Assembly: GCA_030604975.1 (NCBI GenBank)
Contig: JAUVUV010000044.1
Span: 1 to 10,265, forward strand
Reading direction: 5' to 3'
DNA length: 10,265 bases
From: Candidatus Glassiibacteriota bacterium
Lineage (GTDB): Bacteria; Gemmatimonadota; Glassbacteria; GWA2-58-10
The stretch's first letter is position 1. The number at the start of each line of letters is the position of its first letter. Below the pieces are notes generated by a model. That model made no database searches. It saw only the letters and a list, made by a program, of their open reading frames with translations, and had not been told where the DNA came from. Made by a program: the position numbers and the translations under genes. Shown one piece after another: positions 6,462 to 10,265 of the stretch.

Positions 6462-8933
6462 CTAAAATCCCGCTCTCTCAGTACTCAGCCACAGAAGCCC
6501 TTCCCTTGATCTGATGCTCACCGCGCCGTAGTGGGAAGTAACCAGACGGCGGAACTTTTCACTCACGCCTGATAAATCCGAACTGTAATAATCCAATTCC
6601 TCGTAAGCGTTTTTCACAGGCTGGATTACATATTCTGATCGGACGATTTCTTTGAATCTGCTGGCGATATCTACACTTCCCCTGGCGACGAGCGAGACAG
6701 GCCACTCCAGCACATCCGCTCTGATCTCGTTACTCCCGGCATTAATTTCACTCACCTCGCCTCTTGACAGAACACCGGCAAGAAAGAACCTTCGTCCATT
6801 GTGCTCGACAACCGGTATCAAGCCAAGATCTGTTTTCCGCGTGGTTTCAGCCTCATCAACAGCTGCCCTGGATACACTGATGAAAAACAACTCTGCTGTT
6901 CCCTGGCGAAGTGTGTCAGATATCGTAGCCAGGCGAACAGGAACCCCTCTTGATGAGCAGACGCTCAGAAACCGTCCGAAAAATCGGGTGGGATTCTCAG
7001 GCTCAGTCATGATTATACCGTTCACTTCGAAACGGTTCAATATATTCCAGGCCCAGTTGTAACGGGCATCACTCTTCCCTCGCAGAAGCAACCAGTCTAT
7101 TTTCCTCCCGCTGTGCCTGAGAAGGTATGGGGTGATAACATCGCGGGTGGCCCTGGAACGGTAACCCGTCCTGCCTGCCGGATCGGCCAATATCGTAACT
7201 CCTCCGGGAAAGTGAAGTACAGGTGTCTGAGCCCGGCCTAGATCGAGAAACCTTACCAGAATTTCATCTGCCCTGCCTTCGAAAAACGGTGCCCAGAGAT
7301 GGAAGTTCGCCCAGAGCAGGCAAACCAGCACCAGCCGACCGGCCCTCCTCCGCGTGGTTAGTATCAGCGAGCCCAGGTAGAGCACGAGCCAGAAAAAGAA
7401 AATATCCATAACTCGGGGTGATGCAATATCAAAATAAGCTGCCGGAAGATCGGCGAAGAAACGCGCCAGATAGATCATCGCTTTCAGAATCAGTGCAGCC
7501 GGCCAGGCAGCGATTTTTGCCAGAGGCAGCCAGACAAATCCAGCAAGGTCGGCAATAAAGCCCGTAACAACAGCCATACCTGCGAGAGGAACCATGAAAA
7601 GGTTGGCGATAAAGGCGACTGGCGTGAGACGGAAAAAGTAATAGGCGAGCAGCGGTGTTATCGCAAGCTGGGCTACGATACTGGCCAGCACGAGCCGAGC
7701 AAACCAGCGCTTTACCGGGTTCTGCCACCAGATTCTCGCATGAAACCTCTCTTCCAGACCAGGCACGAGCAGCCCGATCCCGGCTACTGCGGCAAAGGAA
7801 AGCTGAAAGCCGATATCGAAAAGCCAGTCCGGCCGAAAGAGCAAAAGAATAGCGAATGCGGCTGCCAGGCTGTTCAGCACCACTCTCCTACGCTGAATGG
7901 GCAGTGCCAGCAGCACGAATGCGCACATGATTGAGGCCCGCAGCACAGAGGGGCGGGCTCCGCTGGTCAGGGCGAAAAGGAACACCGCCCCAGCCGAGAG
8001 CAAGGATGTAGTCCAGCCCCGACCTAAGATAAGCGAGAATAAAAGGTAAACCACCATTGCGATAAAACCGACATGAAGTCCGGATACAACCAGCACGTGG
8101 ATCGTGCCGCTGGAGACAAAATCATCCCGGAGGATGCGGGGTACCTGCTGCCTGGCCCCGATCAGCATCGCCGAGGCCACCTCGCGTACGCCTCCCGGGG
8201 GGTAAAGTTTTTCGTGGAAATCGTAAAGGCGGGATCGAAGGTCAAGCGCAAGCCGGCGGGGACTGAAAAGCCCTGACAGCATTGATCTTGCGTTCACGAG
8301 ACGGTCAATCTCCCCTGGAGCCTCGATAACAGCTTCGGCTACGATCGAGTTTGCCGCGAGATACTTTCTCCAGTCAAATCCACCGGGGTTTGCGTACCCG
8401 CTCACCTGTTGCAGAAACCCTGGAAAGGCAAGACTTTCATTTCCGGAAAGTTTCAGGCCCTGGCTGTCAGCAACGGTGACAATAATGCGGTAGTCCGCCT
8501 GCTCCCATCCGCTGCTGCCGATTTCTCTCTGCGCCTCGACCTGGAACTGGAAATGCAGCCTGTCTCCCAGGCCGTAAGCCCTTGTCTTCCAGGGCGGCCC
8601 GAGAAGGTGCCCGGCCAGGCCGACATGCCGCTCCACCGAAGGCTGCCTGGAAAGGATGTGCTGCCGTTCTTGTTTATGGAGGTAAAAAAGAAAGAATCCA
8701 CAGAGAGCCACGAGCGAAAAAACGGACAGTTGAGTCAGGAACTTTCTTAATCTGGAGGATTGCAAAAACAGGCGAAAAATGACAGAGGCTGCGAGAAGGA
8801 TAGACGGGACAAGCCAGAGATATCCGGAAAGATGGGCCGAATAAATGCCCAGCGCCAGAAGAGCTGCCAGGGTCAGGGCGGGAAGCCGGTTTCTGCCGGG
8901 TGAGGGCCTATCCACAGCCTCGTCAGGATTCAA
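6462..8933 (-). CDS. comEC: ComEC/Rec2-family DNA internalisation channel with degenerate C-terminal MBL-like domain
   Basis: ComEC forms the inner-membrane channel that brings single-stranded DNA into the cell during natural transformation. The 823-aa protein begins with two or three hydrophobic helices (residues about 17-85). A soluble N-domain with the family motif NPGGFDWRKYL (182-192) follows, then the multi-spanning competence domain (about 255-540) containing ASAMLIGARQ and HVLVVSGLHVG (279-289). The C-terminal part (about 558-823) aligns with the metallo-beta-lactamase domain of ComEC, but its motifs are gone. LDVGQGD reads LDLGRAQ (563-569), DTG reads DPA (584-586), the THxHxDH site reads RGKSDAR (618-624), and HHGS reads ARGS. 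The frame is continuous, so this is divergence and not a frameshift. The start is a TTG at 8933 fixed by AAGGAGG 5 bases upstream. It follows miaB after 131 bp. Confidence 0.93.
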   Translation of the reverse strand: MNPDEAVDRPSPGRNRLPALTLAALLALGIYSAHLSGYLWLVPSILLAASVIFRLFLQSSRLRKFLTQLSVFSLVALCGFFLFYLHKQERQHILSRQPSVERHVGLAGHLLGPPWKTRAYGLGDRLHFQFQVEAQREIGSSGWEQADYRIIVTVADSQGLKLSGNESLAFPGFLQQVSGYANPGGFDWRKYLAANSIVAEAVIEAPGEIDRLVNARSMLSGLFSPRRLALDLRSRLYDFHEKLYPPGGVREVASAMLIGARQQVPRILRDDFVSSGTIHVLVVSGLHVGFIAMVVYLLFSLILGRGWTTSLLSAGAVFLFALTSGARPSVLRASIMCAFVLLALPIQRRRVVLNSLAAAFAILLLFRPDWLFDIGFQLSFAAVAGIGLLVPGLEERFHARIWWQNPVKRWFARLVLASIVAQLAITPLLAYYFFRLTPVAFIANLFMVPLAGMAVVTGFIADLAGFVWLPLAKIAAWPAALILKAMIYLARFFADLPAAYFDIASPRVMDIFFFWLVLYLGSLILTTRRRAGRLVLVCLLWANFHLWAPFFEGRADEILVRFLDLGRAQTPVLHFPGGVTILADPAGRTGYRSRATRDVITPYLLRHSGRKIDWLLLRGKSDARYNWAWNILNRFEVNGIIMTEPENPTRFFGRFLSVCSSRGVPVRLATISDTLRQGTAELFFISVSRAAVDEAETTRKTDLGLIPVVEHNGRRFFLAGVLSRGEVSEINAGSNEIRADVLEWPVSLVARGSVDIASRFKEIVRSEYVIQPVKNAYEELDYYSSDLSGVSEKFRRLVTSHYGAVSIRSREGLLWLSTERAGF

Positions 8934-8938
8934 TCCGC

Positions 8939-8945
8939 CCTCCTT
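8939..8945 (-). promoter_or_regulatory. Strong Shine-Dalgarno of comEC (decides the TTG start)
   Basis: On the minus strand AAGGAGG is followed by 5 bases and then TTG 8933. It is the best ribosome site in the window, and it supports the non-ATG start over the internal GTG six codons further in. Confidence 0.75.
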
Positions 8946-9002
8946 TTTACAGTGGATATACTGAGGCTATGAGAAAATTTCGGGTACGCAAGGAATATAT
9001 CC

Positions 9003-9032
9003 AGTATCCGGGATTTTGTGAATGGATATCAA
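9003..9032 (-). promoter_or_regulatory. Possible promoter of comEC in the miaB-comEC gap
   Basis: On the minus strand TTGATA (9027-9032) is 18 bases from GATACT (9003-9008). The -35 matches 5 of 6 and the -10 matches 4 of 6. It would give a leader of about 60 bases before the comEC TTG. The 131-bp gap is much longer than the gaps in the mutL run, so separate transcription of comEC is plausible. No clear terminator is seen after miaB. Confidence 0.35.
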
Positions 9033-9064
9033 GTGTGTCGCTGCGCCTGCGATTCTATCAATGA

Positions 9065-10265
9065 TCAGGTTTCCTGAAGCTCGCCCAGGAGGTTCATCCC
9101 GGTGTTGCCGGTGACCCTGGCAGGCACGATTTTCCCCAGATAAGATTCATCCGCAGGCAGGAAAATGTTGAAATGGCTCCGGGTCTTGCCCTGAAGTTTC
9201 CCGTCCCCGCTTTTCGCACGCGCAACAAGGAGAACCTCCAGACTCTGTCCGCTCATCTTTTGAAGCGCCTGCCTGGTGTGCGTCCGCTGAAGTTCGATCA
9301 CCTCCTGAAGGCGGCGCGTTTTTTCTGCTTCCGGCACCGAGTCGGCCAGGCGGGCTGCTGCTGTCCCCGGCCTGGGAGAATACTTGAAAGTATAGGCGTA
9401 ATCGAAACGGACTTCTTTCATCAGACTCACCGTATCCTGAAAATCGCGCTCGGTTTCGCCGGGAAAGCCAACCAGGATATCCGCTGTCAGGGCGATTCCC
9501 GGTATCTTTTGACGCAGGTAAGCCGCCCGTTCGAGATAATAAGCTCTGGTGTAACCCCGGTTCATCAGTTTAAGCACGTGATCAGAGCCCGACTGGACCG
9601 GAAGGTGAAGGTGCTCGCAGACCTTGCTGCATTCGGCCATTGCTGCGATAATCCTGTCGCTCAGGTCCCTGGGATGGCTTGTCAGAAAACGGATCCAGCG
9701 CAGGCCCTCTACCCTGTCCAGGCGCCGAAGAAGCCCGGCAAAATCAGTGTCACCGTATTTGTAGGAGTTGACATTCTGGCCCAGAAGAACTATCTCAACC
9801 GCACCTTCCCCGACAAACTGCCTGACCTGTTGCTCGACAGTTGCAGGGTCCAGGGAGCGCTCCCTGCCCCGCACATAAGGCACGATACAGTAGCTGCAGA
9901 AATTGTCGCAGCCGCGGGTGATCGGCACCCAGGCGCTCCAGGGGACCCTGCGCCTGGGGATGAGATCATCGTAAGTTTCGCTTGTAACAAAGTCGAGAAA
10001 AGATAACTGAAGATGATCATTGCGGGCCAGTTCATTGATCAGCTCCGGGATTTTCCTGTACCCGTCCGGGCCGACCACCAGGTCCACCCAGGGCGCTTTC
10101 GCCAGGATGTCCTTCCCGATCCGCTGTGCCATGCAGCCGATCACGGCCAGCAGCTTGTGCGGAGACTTTTCTTTCTGGGCCCTGAGCTGGTTAATCCTGT
10201 TCAAAACTCTCTGTTCAGCGTGTTCCCGCACCCCGCAGGTATTGACAAGTATCAGATCGGCCTCC
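9065..10265 (-). CDS. miaB: tRNA-2-methylthio-N6-dimethylallyladenosine synthase (start beyond right edge)
   Basis: MiaB is a radical-SAM methylthiotransferase that converts i6A37 (made by MiaA) to ms2i6A37 in tRNA. 399 residues are visible; the frame is open to the right edge, and the reading EADLILVNTCGVREHAE shows that the first 40 or so residues are missing. The GTG at 10229-10231 is internal and is not the start. Two of the three N-terminal [4Fe-4S] cysteines are visible: NTC (visible residue 10) and GCMAQ (44). The radical-SAM cluster motif is RGCDNFCSYC (Cys119, 123, 126), followed by VPYVRGRERS, then LLGQNVNSY, LTSHPRDL, HLPVQSGSD, ILVGFPGET and YSPRPGTAAA. A C-terminal TRAM domain for RNA binding runs from about residue 335 to the end. 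The NVNSY and GCMAQR motifs favour MiaB over RimO or MtaB. Confidence 0.95.
   Translation of the reverse strand, partial: EADLILVNTCGVREHAEQRVLNRINQLRAQKEKSPHKLLAVIGCMAQRIGKDILAKAPWVDLVVGPDGYRKIPELINELARNDHLQLSFLDFVTSETYDDLIPRRRVPWSAWVPITRGCDNFCSYCIVPYVRGRERSLDPATVEQQVRQFVGEGAVEIVLLGQNVNSYKYGDTDFAGLLRRLDRVEGLRWIRFLTSHPRDLSDRIIAAMAECSKVCEHLHLPVQSGSDHVLKLMNRGYTRAYYLERAAYLRQKIPGIALTADILVGFPGETERDFQDTVSLMKEVRFDYAYTFKYSPRPGTAAARLADSVPEAEKTRRLQEVIELQRTHTRQALQKMSGQSLEVLLVARAKSGDGKLQGKTRSHFNIFLPADESYLGKIVPARVTGNTGMNLLGELQET

Noticed and set aside
6462..7260. Frameshift or pseudogene explanation for the missing ComEC nuclease motifs.
   Set aside because: The frame is continuous to a normal C-terminal end, the motif remnants align in order and in one frame, and codon use does not change.
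8969..9064. A 31-codon plus-strand open frame (MRKFRVRKEYIQ...) filling the gap between comEC and miaB and ending just before the miaB stop.
   Set aside because: It has only a GAGG two bases from the ATG as a ribosome site, is very short, overlaps the likely comEC leader and promoter on the other strand, and resembles nothing I know.

Overview
The window is an ordinary-looking bacterial chromosomal segment of about 10.3 kb and moderate GC. It is packed with housekeeping genes and carries no RNA genes, mobile elements or CRISPR arrays that I can see. Seven of the eight genes lie on the minus strand and one on the plus strand. The gene at each end is cut by the window edge. Three things point to a Gram-negative-type lineage outside Proteobacteria, perhaps a FCB-group or candidate-phylum bacterium: a bacillithiol-type glycosyltransferase (bshA), a MutL with the endonuclease motif, and a HD-GYP signalling protein. 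That placement is inference; the sequence does not fix the taxon.

Right part (minus strand): miaB (start beyond the right edge) is followed after 131 bp by comEC, the DNA-uptake channel. comEC has a TTG start set by a very strong Shine-Dalgarno sequence. Its C-terminal metallo-beta-lactamase-like domain has lost every recognisable catalytic motif.

Middle: one plus-strand gene encodes a HD-GYP-type protein. It has its own near-consensus sigma70 promoter in the 208-bp divergent region it shares with mutL, and it converges on comEC. The HD histidine is replaced by Leu and GYP reads GYL, so classical cyclic-di-GMP hydrolysis is doubtful.

Left part (minus strand): a tight run mutL > miaA > bshA > nadC > birA-like, with gaps from a 4-bp overlap to about 46 bp, reads as one operon. 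It combines mismatch repair (MutL), tRNA A37 prenylation (MiaA), the first step of bacillithiol synthesis (BshA), NAD synthesis (NadC) and a probable biotin ligase/repressor (BirA). MiaA and MiaB act one after the other on the same tRNA base, so both steps of the ms2i6A37 pathway are in this window, separated by comEC and the HD-GYP gene.

No new multi-gene system is apparent. The points most worth a second look are the altered active sites: HD-GYP, the ComEC C-terminal domain, the MutL zinc site and the BirA helix-turn-helix. The bacillithiol gene embedded in a repair/tRNA-modification/cofactor operon is also of interest.
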